A stretch of 64,000 nucleotides of DNA from Photobacterium obscurum (GCF_026191635.1 NZ_JAKRRW010000015.1:55701-119700), one strand, 5' to 3'; counted from the first letter of the stretch, positions 1-12,955 are shown. Program-made: numbers and translations. Notes: generated by a model not told the origin, from the sequence alone.

Positions 1-1
1 G

Positions 2-331
2 AAGGTCTATGCTCGCTCCGGTGATGCCTTTGCCGAGCGGGTGCTATCGCTGTCTGAGCTGGAAATTTTCCACGGTTTGAAACTCAAAGGGCGTTACTTG
101 GCCAAGCGTTTTGCGGTTAAAGAGGCCGCTTCCAAAGCGCTGGGAACCGGCATTGCCTGTGGGGTGACCTTCCATGATTTCACCGTCAGCAACGACGAAC
201 GTGGCAAACCGATCCTGACCCTGTCGGGTAAGGCTGCCGAACTTGCCGAAGCGATGGGTGCGAATCATGTTCACCTCACGATTGCCGACGAGAAGAAGTA
301 TGCGGTCGCGACGGTGATTCTAGAATCTTAG
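2..331 (+). CDS. acpS: Holo-[acyl-carrier-protein] synthase, 3' part
   Basis: This enzyme moves the 4'-phosphopantetheine arm of CoA onto a serine of apo-acyl carrier protein, which activates it for fatty-acid synthesis in the cytoplasm. The reading frame is open from base 2 and ends in TAG; about 109 residues are present, so roughly 17 N-terminal residues, including the usual GTDIVEI stretch with the metal-binding Asp, lie outside the window. The core [17 protein letters not shown] motif is visible as [11 protein letters not shown], followed by ALGTGI and a C-terminus ATVILES, close to E. coli AcpS (126 aa). The gene is truncated by the window edge, not by mutation. It converges on barA across a shared terminator. 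Confidence 0.95.
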   Translation, partial: KVYARSGDAFAERVLSLSELEIFHGLKLKGRYLAKRFAVKEAASKALGTGIACGVTFHDFTVSNDERGKPILTLSGKAAELAEAMGANHVHLTIADEKKYAVATVILES

Positions 332-354
332 AGCCTAGGACCTCGGACCCGTTA

Positions 355-385
355 TAAAAAAGGAGAGCCAACGCTCTCCTTTTTG
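355..385. terminator. Bidirectional terminator between acpS and barA
   Basis: An A-run, the stem GGAGAG/CTCTCC with a short loop, and a T-run make a hairpin that can stop transcription from both convergent genes. Confidence 0.85.
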
Positions 386-422
386 CTCTTTCTTCTCGGA
401 ACCAGGATCTTGTCCTTAGAAA

Positions 423-3194
423 TCAGTGCCGATAGGTCTTCGATGCTTTAACCACATTGTTCATTTCATCGATCAGCTCAAACAGCTCTGGTTCGATATC
501 TTCAACCGTAGCCTCGGCCTTTAACGCTGTCTCGATGGCATAGCACAGGTTTTTCAGGCGGGGAACACCACTGTATGCACAGCTGCCGTGTAGCTTGTGG
601 ATCGGTGGCCATAGCTCAATATCTTTACCATCGAGTGCCTCGTTGACCAGCATTTCGACTTCTGGCATAAAATCGAGCAGCATTTGCAGCATATCCTTCG
701 CCAGATCTTCTTTTCCTGCAGCCTGTTTTAAGGCGAGCTCCCAGTCCCAGCTGACATTGTTATTGACTGCCGGTGCCGCGGCTTCAGCCTCGACAGCCTC
801 TTCCGTTAGTGTCGCCTGAGCGGATGTCGCATCATGAGGATTGGTCCATTTAGCCAAGATTTGCAGCAGGATGTGCTCCTCGATAGGCTTGGTCAGGTAG
901 TCGTCCATGCCGGCATCGATCAGGCGTTCTCGCTCTCCAGCCATTGCATGGGCAGTCACTGCAATTACCGGGGTACTGTGGTTCAGATCGGTTTTATGGA
1001 TTTCCTGACAAGCGGTGACACCATCCATTTCCGGCATCTGGATATCCATAAAGATCAGATCAAAGTCTTTCTGGTGCGCGTACTCGACAGCCTTGCGACC
1101 GCCTGTTGCGGTGATCACGGTTTCGACCCGCTCGCTAAGCAGGGCGGAAATTAGTTTCAGGTTGGCAGGGTTATCATCAACGGCCATCACGGTTAGCGGC
1201 AGGATGGTCTGTACCGGTTCTGGTAGCAGCGGCGACGTTGTTTCCAGCAACATATCGGGTTCGCTGCTCAGTGTTTCCAGCAGCTTGCGGTGGGCCAGTG
1301 GTTTAGGCAGACACGCCGATACCCCTGCGTTAACCAGACGCTCTGACAGGGCCAGCTCGGTGGTTGGCAGGCACACCACCACTTTTTCGGTCATCTGCTC
1401 GGCTTTGAATACCATATCTAGCAGGGTCGCAATTGGTGGTTGCTCGCCCGGTGCGAGATTTAGCAAGGCGAAATCATGATGCTCGGCATCATCTGGCATG
1501 GTGGAGCGGTAGGTAACATGAACACCTGCCCGGATCAGGCGTTGCTGGATCACCGAGGCGGCCTGCATATTCGGCTCGATCAACAATAGTTTCTTATTAG
1601 CCAGTGAGGAGGTATCAATTGGCTGTGATACCGGCAGGTCTGTTTTGGCCAGGCGCAGGCTGAACCAGAATGTCGACCCCTGATGCAGGCGGCTGGTCAG
1701 GCTGATCTCTCCGCCCATCTGGGTGACTAATTTTTGGGTGATCACCAGCCCCAGCCCGGTACCACCATAGCGGCGGGAGATACTGGCATCAGCTTGGCTG
1801 AAGGCCTGGAATAACTGGGCCTGCTGGCGTTCGGAAATCCCGATACCAGTATCACGAACCATGAACTGTAGCTCGACGTTCTCGTCTTTATCGGTTTTTA
1901 GCTCTACTGAAACATCAATATTACCGCGCTCGGTAAACTTGACCGCATTACCGATTAAGTTGGTCAGTACCTGCTGGATCCGTAGCGGGTCGCCAATCAG
2001 GCCGGTCGGGATCCGGTTGTCAATTTTCAGCGTCAGTTCTAGCCCTTTTTCGTGGGCACTTGGTGCCAGCAGCTTCATTACCTCATCCAATGACTCGGTA
2101 AAGTCGAACGGGATATTTTCCAGTAGCAGCTTACCGGCTTCCAGCTTCGAGAAGTCGAGGATGTCATTGATAATCGTCAGCAGGTTGTTGGCCGATTTCT
2201 CGATGGTCTGCAGATAGTCTTGCTGGCTTGAGCTGAGTCGGGTTTTCAGCATCTGGCGGGTAAAGCCGATCACCCCGTTCAGTGGGGTACGCAGTTCGTG
2301 CGACATGTTGGCCAGGAACTCTGATTTCACCCGTGCGGCTTCCTGGGCTCGCTTCTTGGCAATATCCAGTTCGACGTTCTGGATTTCTAGCTGCTCCAGG
2401 GTTTCACGCAGATCCGAGGTGGCCTGGTCAATGCTCTGCTGCATCTCGATGTGGTATTCGGACAGGGAAATTGCCATGGCATTGATACCGTTTTTCAGGG
2501 TATCGAGCTCACCGAGCAGTTGCCCTTCAATACGGATATCAAGGTGGCCGCGGCGGATCCGATCGACCACGCTAACCATATGCGAAATCGGTCGGGTGAC
2601 GTCTTTCATTAACCGGTAGGCAAACAGCGAGGACAGTGTCAGCCCGAGTAACAGCACCATCAGTGCAGTAAAGACCTCCTGGTATTGCTGCAGGCGAAGT
2701 GCACTTAAATCTAGCTCTAGGGCGATGTAGCCGAGCGTTTCAGCCCGGTAGCCCGGTCTCGATGGGGTGTTGAACTGGCCCTCGGTTAAAATTGGTGCAC
2801 GCAGGATCAGTGAGTTTTCATTGAGCCGAGTTTCCAGTAACAGGGGGATCGGTTGATCATCCGGATACATCAGGGCTTCAAAATTGCGGTGGAAATTGGA
2901 GGTGACGAACAGCTCGTTACTGGCATCGAACACCGCAATGCTACGGACAATCTGCGAGTGCTTGCGGTGGGCATAGCTGATCAGGCGACGGACGGCTTCG
3001 CGGTTTTTGTCTGTCATACCGTATTCGGTTGAAATCGCGAGGGGTTCGATGATACTGGCACCGGTCGAAATGAGCTGGTGTTCAAGATCCCGGTAACGGC
3101 TCATAGTAAAAAATGCGCTTAATAGCAGGCCAATAATCAGCGTTGGTGCTAATGTCAGGGTGAAGACCCTGGCACGAAGTCCATATTTGGTCAT
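423..3194 (-). CDS. barA: Hybrid sensor histidine kinase BarA
   Basis: BarA is the membrane sensor that feeds phosphate to the response regulator UvrY/VarA, which switches on the Csr small RNAs and so antagonises CsrA. The 923-residue protein has a TM segment near 10-30, a periplasmic sensor domain to about 170, a second TM near 172-194, a HAMP region near 195-250, a dimerisation domain with the phospho-acceptor His at 299 (MSHELRTPLNG), a HATPase domain, a degenerate and an intact receiver domain (Asp717 in FMDIQMPEMDG) and a C-terminal HPt domain with His866 (HKLHGS). This is the full tripartite phosphorelay layout of E. coli BarA. It is divergent from rlmD, as in E. coli. csrA itself lies 24 kb downstream in this window. 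Confidence 0.95.
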   Translation of the reverse strand: MTKYGLRARVFTLTLAPTLIIGLLLSAFFTMSRYRDLEHQLISTGASIIEPLAISTEYGMTDKNREAVRRLISYAHRKHSQIVRSIAVFDASNELFVTSNFHRNFEALMYPDDQPIPLLLETRLNENSLILRAPILTEGQFNTPSRPGYRAETLGYIALELDLSALRLQQYQEVFTALMVLLLGLTLSSLFAYRLMKDVTRPISHMVSVVDRIRRGHLDIRIEGQLLGELDTLKNGINAMAISLSEYHIEMQQSIDQATSDLRETLEQLEIQNVELDIAKKRAQEAARVKSEFLANMSHELRTPLNGVIGFTRQMLKTRLSSSQQDYLQTIEKSANNLLTIINDILDFSKLEAGKLLLENIPFDFTESLDEVMKLLAPSAHEKGLELTLKIDNRIPTGLIGDPLRIQQVLTNLIGNAVKFTERGNIDVSVELKTDKDENVELQFMVRDTGIGISERQQAQLFQAFSQADASISRRYGGTGLGLVITQKLVTQMGGEISLTSRLHQGSTFWFSLRLAKTDLPVSQPIDTSSLANKKLLLIEPNMQAASVIQQRLIRAGVHVTYRSTMPDDAEHHDFALLNLAPGEQPPIATLLDMVFKAEQMTEKVVVCLPTTELALSERLVNAGVSACLPKPLAHRKLLETLSSEPDMLLETTSPLLPEPVQTILPLTVMAVDDNPANLKLISALLSERVETVITATGGRKAVEYAHQKDFDLIFMDIQMPEMDGVTACQEIHKTDLNHSTPVIAVTAHAMAGERERLIDAGMDDYLTKPIEEHILLQILAKWTNPHDATSAQATLTEEAVEAEAAAPAVNNNVSWDWELALKQAAGKEDLAKDMLQMLLDFMPEVEMLVNEALDGKDIELWPPIHKLHGSCAYSGVPRLKNLCYAIETALKAEATVEDIEPELFELIDEMNNVVKASKTYRH

Positions 3195-3350
3195 GGTTCT
3201 CTTAATTACAAGAATGCGATTCTGTGGGAGAATTGTCGTCCATCTGTGGCCGCTAGCTTAATGAAACTAGGGCTATTCGACAATCAACTAATGCCAAACT
3301 GTCTGTTGCATCACTCAGTTTGGTCGATCTGTTCCGTGAGTCAAAACACT

Positions 3351-4694
3351 ATGGCACGCTTTTTTAAGCCTCAAAAACGAAAAGTAACCGATACCAAACA
3401 CAAAGAAATCGCCATCAGCCGCTTAGATCATCTTGGCGCAGGTATTGGTCATATCAATAAAAAACCGGTCTTTGTCGATGGCTTATTGCCGGGCGAAAAG
3501 GCGCTGGTTCAGCTGACAGAAGACAAGAAGCAGTATGCGCGTGCCAAAGTGATAAAGCGTCTTGCTGATAGTCAGGCACGTATTAAACCGCATTGCCCGA
3601 TCTATGACCAGTGCGGCGGCTGCAACTTACAACATTTATCCCATTCGGGCCAGGTTGAAGCGAAGCAGCAATCGCTGGGCGAGCTGATGAGCAAGTTTGC
3701 CGCAACCGAAAGCCAGCAGGTTTTTACTCAGTCGGCACCGATTGTCGATAGAGAACTCCATTACCGTCGTTGCTCTCGGTTCAGTATCAAGCCGGGGGCT
3801 GGGAAACTACAGTTTGGTTTTCGCAAAAAGCAGAGCAAAGAGATTGTTGATGTTGAGCACTGCCCGGTGCTGGCACAGTCATTAAATGAACTTTTACCGC
3901 CATTACGTAGTCTGTTAAGCCAGCTAAAGGGGCAAAAGCACCTTGGCCATGTTGAGCTGGTGGAGGCGGATAATGGTCGAGTGGTACTAATTCGCCATCT
4001 TCAGCCGTTTAATGACAAAGATATGACCTTATTACGTCAATTTGCTGAGCAGCATGATGTTATTCTTTATTTAGCCCCAACTTCTGATTCAATCGATAGA
4101 ATTTCTGGTCAGGCTCCGTATTATGAACTTGACGGACTGAAACTGTATTTTTCTCCGAAGGACTTTATTCAGGTCAACCGGGAGGTCAACAAGCAGATGG
4201 TGCAGCAAGCCGTAGACTGGCTGGGTGTCGAGCCTGAGGATCGGGTGTTGGATCTATTTTGTGGCCTGGGTAATTTCAGCCTGCCGCTGGCAAAACGAGC
4301 AAATGCGCTGGTCGGTGTTGAAGGTGTTGATGAGATGGTGCATCGTGCCACAGAGAATGCACAGATAAATCAGCAGGATAATGCCAGTTTTTACCAGGCA
4401 AACCTGGAGCAGGATGTAACGGCGATGCCATGGGCACAAGAACACTTTAACAAAATTTTGCTCGATCCTGCACGGGCCGGTGCTGCCGGTGTGATGCAGC
4501 ATGTTGTGAACTTGAACCCGGAAAGGGTCGTTTACGTTTCATGTAATCCTGCTACGCTGGCACGCGACAGTCAGGTATTACTGACACAAGGTTATCAGTT
4601 GGAACGCTTGGGAATGCTGGACATGTTTCCGCATACCGGGCATTTAGAGTCAATGGCCCTGTTTACAAAAAATAGTCTGGGCACCAAAAAGTAG
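3351..4694 (+). CDS. rlmD: 23S rRNA (uracil-1939-C5)-methyltransferase RlmD
   Basis: RlmD (RumA) methylates U1939 of 23S rRNA with S-adenosylmethionine. The predicted 447-residue protein has an N-terminal TRAM domain (ending near 72), a [4Fe-4S] cluster formed by Cys82, Cys88, Cys91 and Cys171, and a Rossmann methylase domain with DLFCGLGNFSLPLA and the catalytic Cys398 in SCNPATL. The open frame extends further upstream, but the start at MARFFKPQ was chosen because E. coli RlmD begins at the same point (MAQFYSAK). It is followed 41 bp later by relA, the same order as in E. coli. Confidence 0.95.
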   Translation: MARFFKPQKRKVTDTKHKEIAISRLDHLGAGIGHINKKPVFVDGLLPGEKALVQLTEDKKQYARAKVIKRLADSQARIKPHCPIYDQCGGCNLQHLSHSGQVEAKQQSLGELMSKFAATESQQVFTQSAPIVDRELHYRRCSRFSIKPGAGKLQFGFRKKQSKEIVDVEHCPVLAQSLNELLPPLRSLLSQLKGQKHLGHVELVEADNGRVVLIRHLQPFNDKDMTLLRQFAEQHDVILYLAPTSDSIDRISGQAPYYELDGLKLYFSPKDFIQVNREVNKQMVQQAVDWLGVEPEDRVLDLFCGLGNFSLPLAKRANALVGVEGVDEMVHRATENAQINQQDNASFYQANLEQDVTAMPWAQEHFNKILLDPARAGAAGVMQHVVNLNPERVVYVSCNPATLARDSQVLLTQGYQLERLGMLDMFPHTGHLESMALFTKNSLGTKK

Positions 4695-4735
4695 TGTTTA
4701 TTCAACATTAATAGAGAACAAAACAGGATAGAGAA

Positions 4736-6961
4736 ATGGTCGCAGTTCGCGGTGCGCATTTAAAGGAAAATAATAAATTTGAGCTTTCATCTTGGATTGA
4801 GAGTTTGCAGCAAGATACCAAAGTGGCCAATCGCCTCAAGCAAACTTACCAACGGTGTATCGAATTAACGACTGAGGAAGAGTCAGCGCCATTACTGCTA
4901 TGGCGTGGCCGCGAAATGGTGGAGATCCTTGTTACCCTTAGTATGGACAAGGATACGCTGGTGGCTGCACTCCTGTTCCCGCTGTTTGAAGCGGGCATTT
5001 ATGATAATGAACAGATCAAGGAAGATTACAACGCCACGATTTTGCAGATGGTAACCGGTGTTGGCCAGATGGCGGCAATCGGTCAGTTGAATGCGACGAC
5101 GGAGGGCGCAGCCCAGTCGGCGCAGGTGGATAATATCCGTCGTATGCTGCTGTCGATGGTGGATGACTTCCGTTGCGTGGTGATCAAGCTTGCCGAGCGG
5201 ATCTGTAATTTGCGTGAAGTGAAGGACGAGCCGGATGAGGTTCGTCGTGCTGCCGCTAAAGAATGTGCCAATATATATGCCCCGTTGGCCAACCGTCTGG
5301 GGATCGGCCAGCTGAAATGGGAAATCGAAGACTACGCTTTTCGTTACCGTCAGCCGGATACCTACAAACAGATAGCTAAGCAGTTATCTGAGCGGCGTAT
5401 TGACCGTGAGCAATATATTGATCACTTCGTCTCAGACTTAGATGAATCAATGAAAGCCTCAAATATCAATGCGGAAGTGCAGGGGCGACCGAAGCATATC
5501 TACAGCATCTGGCGCAAGATGCAGAAGAAAAGTTTGGCCTTCGATGAGCTGTTTGATGTGCGTGCGGTCCGTATTATTGCTGATCAGCTGCAAGATTGTT
5601 ACGCCGCGCTGGGGGTGGTGCATACTAAGTATCGTCACCTGCCAAAAGAGTTTGATGACTATGTGGCGAACCCTAAACCGAATGGCTACCAATCTATCCA
5701 TACCGTTGTGCTGGGGCCGGAAGGCAAGACCATCGAAATCCAGATCCGTACCAAGCAAATGCATGAAGAGTCCGAGCTTGGGGTGGCGGCGCACTGGAAG
5801 TACAAGGAAGGATCGGCAGGCGGGGCGAAGTCATCGTACGACGAAAAGATTAACTGGTTGCGTAAGCTTCTGGCATGGCAAGAGGAGATGTCTGACTCTG
5901 GTGAAATGCTGGATGAGTTACGGAGCCAGGTATTTGATGACCGCGTGTATGCCTTTACACCAAAAGGCGATGTGGTTGATCTGCCGCTCAATGCGACGCC
6001 GCTGGACTTTGCTTACCACATTCACTCCGAGGTCGGGCACCGCTGCATCGGTGCCAAGGTTGAAGGCCGCATCGTGCCCTTTACCTATCACCTGCAAATG
6101 GGCGAGCAGGTCGAGATCATTACCCAGAAAGAGCCGAATCCATCACGCGACTGGCTAAACCCAAACCTGGGATTCGTTACTTCCAGTCGGGCACGTGCCA
6201 AGGTACACGCCTGGTTCCGCAAGCAGGATCGTGACAAGAATATTGCTGCCGGACGTGAGATCCTCGAAACCGAGCTGGCAAAGATTGGTGCGACCCTGAA
6301 AGATGCGGAAGCCTACGCCCTTAAGCGTTTCAACGTCAACTCGGCTGTGGAGCTGTATGCCGGGGTGGGAAGCGGCGATCTGCGTATCAACCAGGTGATT
6401 AACCATATCAATGCGTTGGTCAACAAGCCGACCGCCGCTGAAGAAGATCAGCAGCTGCTGGAAAAATTGGCCGAGGCAAGGATCAAGGCGGAAACCAGTA
6501 AGAAGCCGCAGCGTGATGCCGTGGTGGTGGAAGGGGTTGATAACCTTATGACCCACCTGGCACGCTGCTGCCAGCCAATTCCGGGCGACGAGATCCAGGG
6601 CTTTGTGACTCAGGGGCGGGGGATCTCTGTTCATCGTAGTGATTGTGAGCAGCTGGAAGAGCTGCGTCATCATGCACCGGAGCGGATCATTGATACGGTG
6701 TGGGGCGGTGGTTTTGTTGGTAATTACAACATCACGGTTCGGGTGACGGCGTCAGAACGTAACGGCTTGATCAAGGAGCTAACGAATACCTTTGCCAATG
6801 AAAAAGTTAAAGTGGCCGGGATGAAGAGCCGTATCGACTTTAAGAAACAGATGTCAATCATGGACTTCGATCTTGAACTGACCGATCTGGAAGTCTTGAG
6901 TCGTGTCGTCAAACGCATAGAGCAGGTCAAGGATGTGGCAGAGGCCAAGCGCCTCTACTAG
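4736..6961 (+). CDS. relA: GTP pyrophosphokinase RelA
   Basis: RelA is the ribosome-associated synthetase that makes (p)ppGpp when uncharged tRNA enters the A site. The 741-residue protein (E. coli 744) has the long-RSH layout: an N-terminal pseudo-hydrolase domain in which the HDxxED motif is absent (LLFPLFEAGIYD in its place), a synthetase domain (GRPKHIYSIWRKM, RAVRII, PNGYQSIHT), a TGS domain (VYAFTPKGDVVDLP), a zinc-finger-like region with CCQPIPGD, and a C-terminal ACT/RRM domain. Loss of the hydrolase motif means it should only synthesise, as known for gammaproteobacterial RelA. It has its own terminator, so mazG probably has a separate promoter or depends on read-through. Confidence 0.96.
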   Translation: MVAVRGAHLKENNKFELSSWIESLQQDTKVANRLKQTYQRCIELTTEEESAPLLLWRGREMVEILVTLSMDKDTLVAALLFPLFEAGIYDNEQIKEDYNATILQMVTGVGQMAAIGQLNATTEGAAQSAQVDNIRRMLLSMVDDFRCVVIKLAERICNLREVKDEPDEVRRAAAKECANIYAPLANRLGIGQLKWEIEDYAFRYRQPDTYKQIAKQLSERRIDREQYIDHFVSDLDESMKASNINAEVQGRPKHIYSIWRKMQKKSLAFDELFDVRAVRIIADQLQDCYAALGVVHTKYRHLPKEFDDYVANPKPNGYQSIHTVVLGPEGKTIEIQIRTKQMHEESELGVAAHWKYKEGSAGGAKSSYDEKINWLRKLLAWQEEMSDSGEMLDELRSQVFDDRVYAFTPKGDVVDLPLNATPLDFAYHIHSEVGHRCIGAKVEGRIVPFTYHLQMGEQVEIITQKEPNPSRDWLNPNLGFVTSSRARAKVHAWFRKQDRDKNIAAGREILETELAKIGATLKDAEAYALKRFNVNSAVELYAGVGSGDLRINQVINHINALVNKPTAAEEDQQLLEKLAEARIKAETSKKPQRDAVVVEGVDNLMTHLARCCQPIPGDEIQGFVTQGRGISVHRSDCEQLEELRHHAPERIIDTVWGGGFVGNYNITVRVTASERNGLIKELTNTFANEKVKVAGMKSRIDFKKQMSIMDFDLELTDLEVLSRVVKRIEQVKDVAEAKRLY

Positions 6962-6990
6962 TATCTTGCTAGAACCTAATAATCGGAGAA

Positions 6991-7019
6991 GCGGGTAGCA
7001 TTGTGCTACCCGTTTTTTT
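6991..7019 (+). terminator. Rho-independent terminator after relA
   Basis: Perfect stem GCGGGTAGCA/TGCTACCCGT with a 3-base loop followed by a run of seven T, 30 bp after the relA stop and 29 bp before mazG. Confidence 0.85.
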
Positions 7020-7047
7020 AACGTTAGAGACAAAAAGAATAGTAACT

Positions 7048-7851
7048 ATGAGCGATAAACAGCAAACACCGATCGAACAGCTTATTGAGATTATGGCGAC
7101 ATTGCGGGATCCGCAAAAAGGCTGTCCGTGGGATCTCAAGCAGGACTTTGCGTCGATTGTGCCGCATACCATCGAAGAGGCCTATGAGGTGGCAGATGCG
7201 ATTGAGCAGCAGGACTGGAATGACGTGCGGGAAGAGCTTGGGGATCTGCTGTTCCAGGTGATTTTCTACAGCCAGTTGGGCAAAGAGCAGGGATTATTTG
7301 ACTTTGATGATGTGGTTGCCGGGATTAATGAAAAGCTGACTCGTCGCCACCCCCATGTATTTGGCGAGACCGAATTTGAAGACGATGAGGCAATCAATGC
7401 CAACTGGGAAGCAGAGAAAGCCAAAGAGCGCGAGGCCAAAAGCGAAGACACCAGTATTTTGGCTAATATCCCTAAGGCGTTGCCGGCGCTTATCCGAGCA
7501 GACAAGATCCAAAAGCGTTGCTCCAAGCACGGTTTTGACTGGAATACTGTCGGGCCGGTTGTCGAAAAGGTCAGGGAGGAAATTGACGAAGTGATGGATG
7601 AAGTCATCCAAGTGTCACCTGATCAGCATAAGATCGAAGAAGAAGTTGGGGATTTGTTGTTTGCTGTCGTAAACCTTAGCCGCCACCTTACCGTGAAGCC
7701 GGAATCTGCCCTGCAGCGTGCCAATAAAAAATTTGAGCGGCGGTTTCGCGAAGTTGAAAAAAGTGTGCTAGAACAAGGAAAGCGCCTCGACGATTGCTCC
7801 CTGGAAATGCTCGATAGGGAGTGGGATAAGGTAAAACAGCAGGAGCGTTAG
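7048..7851 (+). CDS. mazG: Nucleoside triphosphate pyrophosphohydrolase MazG
   Basis: MazG hydrolyses nucleoside triphosphates to monophosphate and pyrophosphate; in E. coli it lowers ppGpp under starvation and cleans the nucleotide pool. The protein of 267 residues contains two tandem MazG helical domains, the first with the GCPWDLKQ entry and the EEAYEVADAI/EELGDLLFQV metal-binding helices, the second with EEVGDLLFAVVNL. The start at MSDKQQ was preferred over an upstream in-frame TTG, because the latter lies inside the relA terminator. The relA-mazG-pyrG-eno order matches E. coli (minus mazEF), and no mazEF toxin-antitoxin pair is present here. Confidence 0.94.
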   Translation: MSDKQQTPIEQLIEIMATLRDPQKGCPWDLKQDFASIVPHTIEEAYEVADAIEQQDWNDVREELGDLLFQVIFYSQLGKEQGLFDFDDVVAGINEKLTRRHPHVFGETEFEDDEAINANWEAEKAKEREAKSEDTSILANIPKALPALIRADKIQKRCSKHGFDWNTVGPVVEKVREEIDEVMDEVIQVSPDQHKIEEEVGDLLFAVVNLSRHLTVKPESALQRANKKFERRFREVEKSVLEQGKRLDDCSLEMLDREWDKVKQQER

Positions 7852-7930
7852 CCCGCGGGGTTCTCCACCGGTTTGGTTGGGATATCGACACCAAGAGTGC
7901 GATGATAGTCATGCTGTTGGGTATATTTGA

Positions 7931-9697
<1,767 letters not shown>

Positions 9698-9706
9698 GGA
9701 TTACGG

Positions 9707-9741
9707 ATAGCTGTAGCGGTTATGGCTGCAGCTATTTTTTT
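9707..9741 (+). terminator. Terminator-like hairpin between pyrG and eno
   Basis: ATAGCTGTAGC and GCTGCAGCTAT form an 11-bp stem (one mismatch or wobble) followed by a T-run. It probably reduces read-through from pyrG into eno. Confidence 0.75.
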
Positions 9742-9750
9742 AGCTTTTAA

Positions 9751-11079
<1,329 letters not shown>

Positions 11080-11123
11080 TTATTAGCTTAACCTGTGGGT
11101 GATATTGTCACCTGATCGTATCT

Positions 11124-11151
11124 AACCGCCTCTCCTTGAGGCGGTTTTTTT
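11124..11151 (+). terminator. Rho-independent terminator of eno
   Basis: Stem AACCGCCTC/GAGGCGGTT with loop TCCTT-like sequence and a run of T. Confidence 0.9.
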
Positions 11152-11222
11152 ATGTCCGAATAAAGTACAGACGCTAGTCACATCCTGCGCTTTATGGGAT
11201 TATTAGCCAATTGCAATTTCAT

Positions 11223-11271
11223 TAACTAAAAGTGTTAGTCTGGCTGGCACTGCCAGTAGTGCTTTTAGTTA
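11223..11271 (+). other. Long inverted repeat upstream of ftsB
   Basis: TAACTAAAAG and CTTTTAGTTA are perfect 10-bp arms enclosing a second smaller hairpin (CTGGC/GCCAG). There is no T-run after it, so it is not a normal terminator. It lies 50 bp upstream of ftsB and would be in its leader or promoter region. Confidence 0.5.
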
Positions 11272-11321
11272 GATAAATTGCCCGGAATTTGAATTAATTA
11301 CGATAAAGAACGGGGAGTTGC

Positions 11322-11594
11322 ATGCGTTTGTTGACTGTCTTGCTGCTGGCTGTGTTATGTTGGCTTCAATATGATTTCTGGCTGGGCAAAAATGGCATGA
11401 TGGATTACTTGGCGGCGAAGAAAAATGTTGCCGTTCAGCAGTTGGCAAACGCCGAGCTGGTGCAGCGAAACCAACAAATGTATGCCGAAATTCATGATCT
11501 TCACCGTGGACAGGAAGCGGTCGAAGAACGTGCACGCAACGAGCTCGGGATGATAAAACCGGGAGAAACCTTCTTTCGTATCGTCGGTGAATAA
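11322..11594 (+). CDS. ftsB: Cell division protein FtsB
   Basis: FtsB is a small bitopic inner-membrane protein of the FtsQLB complex that activates septal peptidoglycan synthesis. The 90-residue product has one TM helix at about residues 3-20 ([19 protein letters not shown]), a short periplasmic leucine-zipper-like coiled coil (about 30-60) and the conserved tail [18 protein letters not shown]. It has a good ribosome site (GGGGAG) and is followed by ispD-ispF, the same order as in E. coli. Confidence 0.95.
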   Translation: MRLLTVLLLAVLCWLQYDFWLGKNGMMDYLAAKKNVAVQQLANAELVQRNQQMYAEIHDLHRGQEAVEERARNELGMIKPGETFFRIVGE

Positions 11595-11680
11595 TACCGA
11601 TACATACCTGCGCTTCTTGATTCAGAAGTTGCCTCTTACGAGAGTGGTATTCCTTTAACCCAGAATGAAATACCTTACCC

Positions 11681-12388
11681 ATGACCGATAAGATCACCGC
11701 GGTAGTACCGGCAGCCGGTGTCGGTAGCCGAATGGCGGCAGACCGTCCGAAGCAGTACCTGCAAATTGCAGGCAAAACAATTTTAGAACATACAATCGAT
11801 CGGTTGTTCAGCCATCCCGCTATCGAGCGAGTGATCATTGCGATCAGCAAGTGCGATCCTTATTTTTCGGCCTTGCCATTAGCACATGATCCGCGGATCA
11901 CGATTGTCGATGGTGGTGCTGAGCGTGCCGATTCCGTTTTTGCCGGCCTGGCGGCGATTGATGATGACGATAGTTGGGTACTGGTCCATGATGCCGCTCG
12001 CCCCTGTTTGCAGCTCATTGATCTGGAGAGGCTAATTGCCGCGGCAACTCAAAGCGAGTGTGGGGCGATTTTGGCAGCGCCGGTGCGCGATACCATGAAG
12101 CGGGGTTTTGTATTGCCTCAAGGCCAGAAGCAGGGGATCCGTGAGACGGTGGATCGCGACAATCTCTGGCATGCCTTGACGCCGCAAATGTTCAGAGTGA
12201 AGCAACTTCGCGACTCGCTGCGCCATGCCCTTGACCAAGGCGCGGTGATCACCGACGAGGCGTCTGCCCTTGAGTTTTGTGGCTATGTGCCGCAATTAGT
12301 AAAGGGACGGGCTGACAACCTCAAAGTCACCCAACCTGAAGACCTGGCGCTGGCCGGTTTTTATCTACAACAGTTAATGAAGGATTAG
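11681..12388 (+). CDS. ispD: 2-C-methyl-D-erythritol 4-phosphate cytidylyltransferase
   Basis: IspD joins CTP to methylerythritol 4-phosphate in the non-mevalonate isoprenoid pathway. The 235-residue protein carries the nucleotidyltransferase loop [18 protein letters not shown], the VHDAARP motif, the TPQMFR segment and the ITDEASALE tail, all of which are diagnostic. ispF starts 2 bp after its stop, so the two are translationally linked; they act at the third and fifth steps of the pathway. Confidence 0.96.
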   Translation: MTDKITAVVPAAGVGSRMAADRPKQYLQIAGKTILEHTIDRLFSHPAIERVIIAISKCDPYFSALPLAHDPRITIVDGGAERADSVFAGLAAIDDDDSWVLVHDAARPCLQLIDLERLIAAATQSECGAILAAPVRDTMKRGFVLPQGQKQGIRETVDRDNLWHALTPQMFRVKQLRDSLRHALDQGAVITDEASALEFCGYVPQLVKGRADNLKVTQPEDLALAGFYLQQLMKD

Positions 12389-12390
12389 CC

Positions 12391-12867
12391 ATGATGCGAA
12401 TTGGACACGGTTTTGATGTACACAAGTTTGGTGGTGCAGGGCCGGTAATTATCGGTGGTGTGGCTATTCCCTACGAGCAGGGGTTGATTGCCCACTCTGA
12501 TGGCGATGTTGCCTTGCATGCCGTATGTGATGCCCTGCTTGGTGCTATCGGAGCCGGTGATATTGGCCGCCATTTCCCCGATACAGATGCTGAATGGGAA
12601 GGCGCCGATAGCCGTTTTTTGCTGCGTGATGTCTATAGTAAAGTAAAGGCCAAGGGCTATCGTCTTGGCAACTTGGATGTCACCATCATCGCCCAGGCTC
12701 CGAAAATGGCGCCGCATATTGACGCGATGTGTCAGGCGATTGCCGATGATCTGGAAACGGACGTTGAGAATATTAATGTGAAGGCCACAACCTCGGAGCG
12801 ATTAGGCTTTACTGGTCGCAAGGAAGGCATTGCTTGTGAAGCAGTGGTCTTGATCAACAAACAATAA
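12391..12867 (+). CDS. ispF: 2-C-methyl-D-erythritol 2,4-cyclodiphosphate synthase
   Basis: IspF cyclises CDP-methylerythritol 2-phosphate to the cyclodiphosphate, releasing CMP. The 158-residue protein has the zinc ligands in GHGFDVHKF and [10 protein letters not shown], and the conserved CMP-binding tail [21 protein letters not shown]. Two ATG codons are adjacent; the second (12394) would give the exact E. coli-type N-terminus [10 protein letters not shown]. About 88 bp separate it from truD. Confidence 0.96.
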   Translation: MMRIGHGFDVHKFGGAGPVIIGGVAIPYEQGLIAHSDGDVALHAVCDALLGAIGAGDIGRHFPDTDAEWEGADSRFLLRDVYSKVKAKGYRLGNLDVTIIAQAPKMAPHIDAMCQAIADDLETDVENINVKATTSERLGFTGRKEGIACEAVVLINKQ

Positions 12868-12955
12868 GTAATTCATGCTCGCTGTGATGATCTCCTGTGA
12901 GGTTATTGCGCGAGTTTCGCAGCGATAGTTATCGCTGACAACAAACGGTGTATAT

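Noticed and set aside
5469..6158. 229-codon frame inside relA
   Set aside because: Shadow frame with Arg/Trp/Cys-rich composition; relA is clearly the coding frame.
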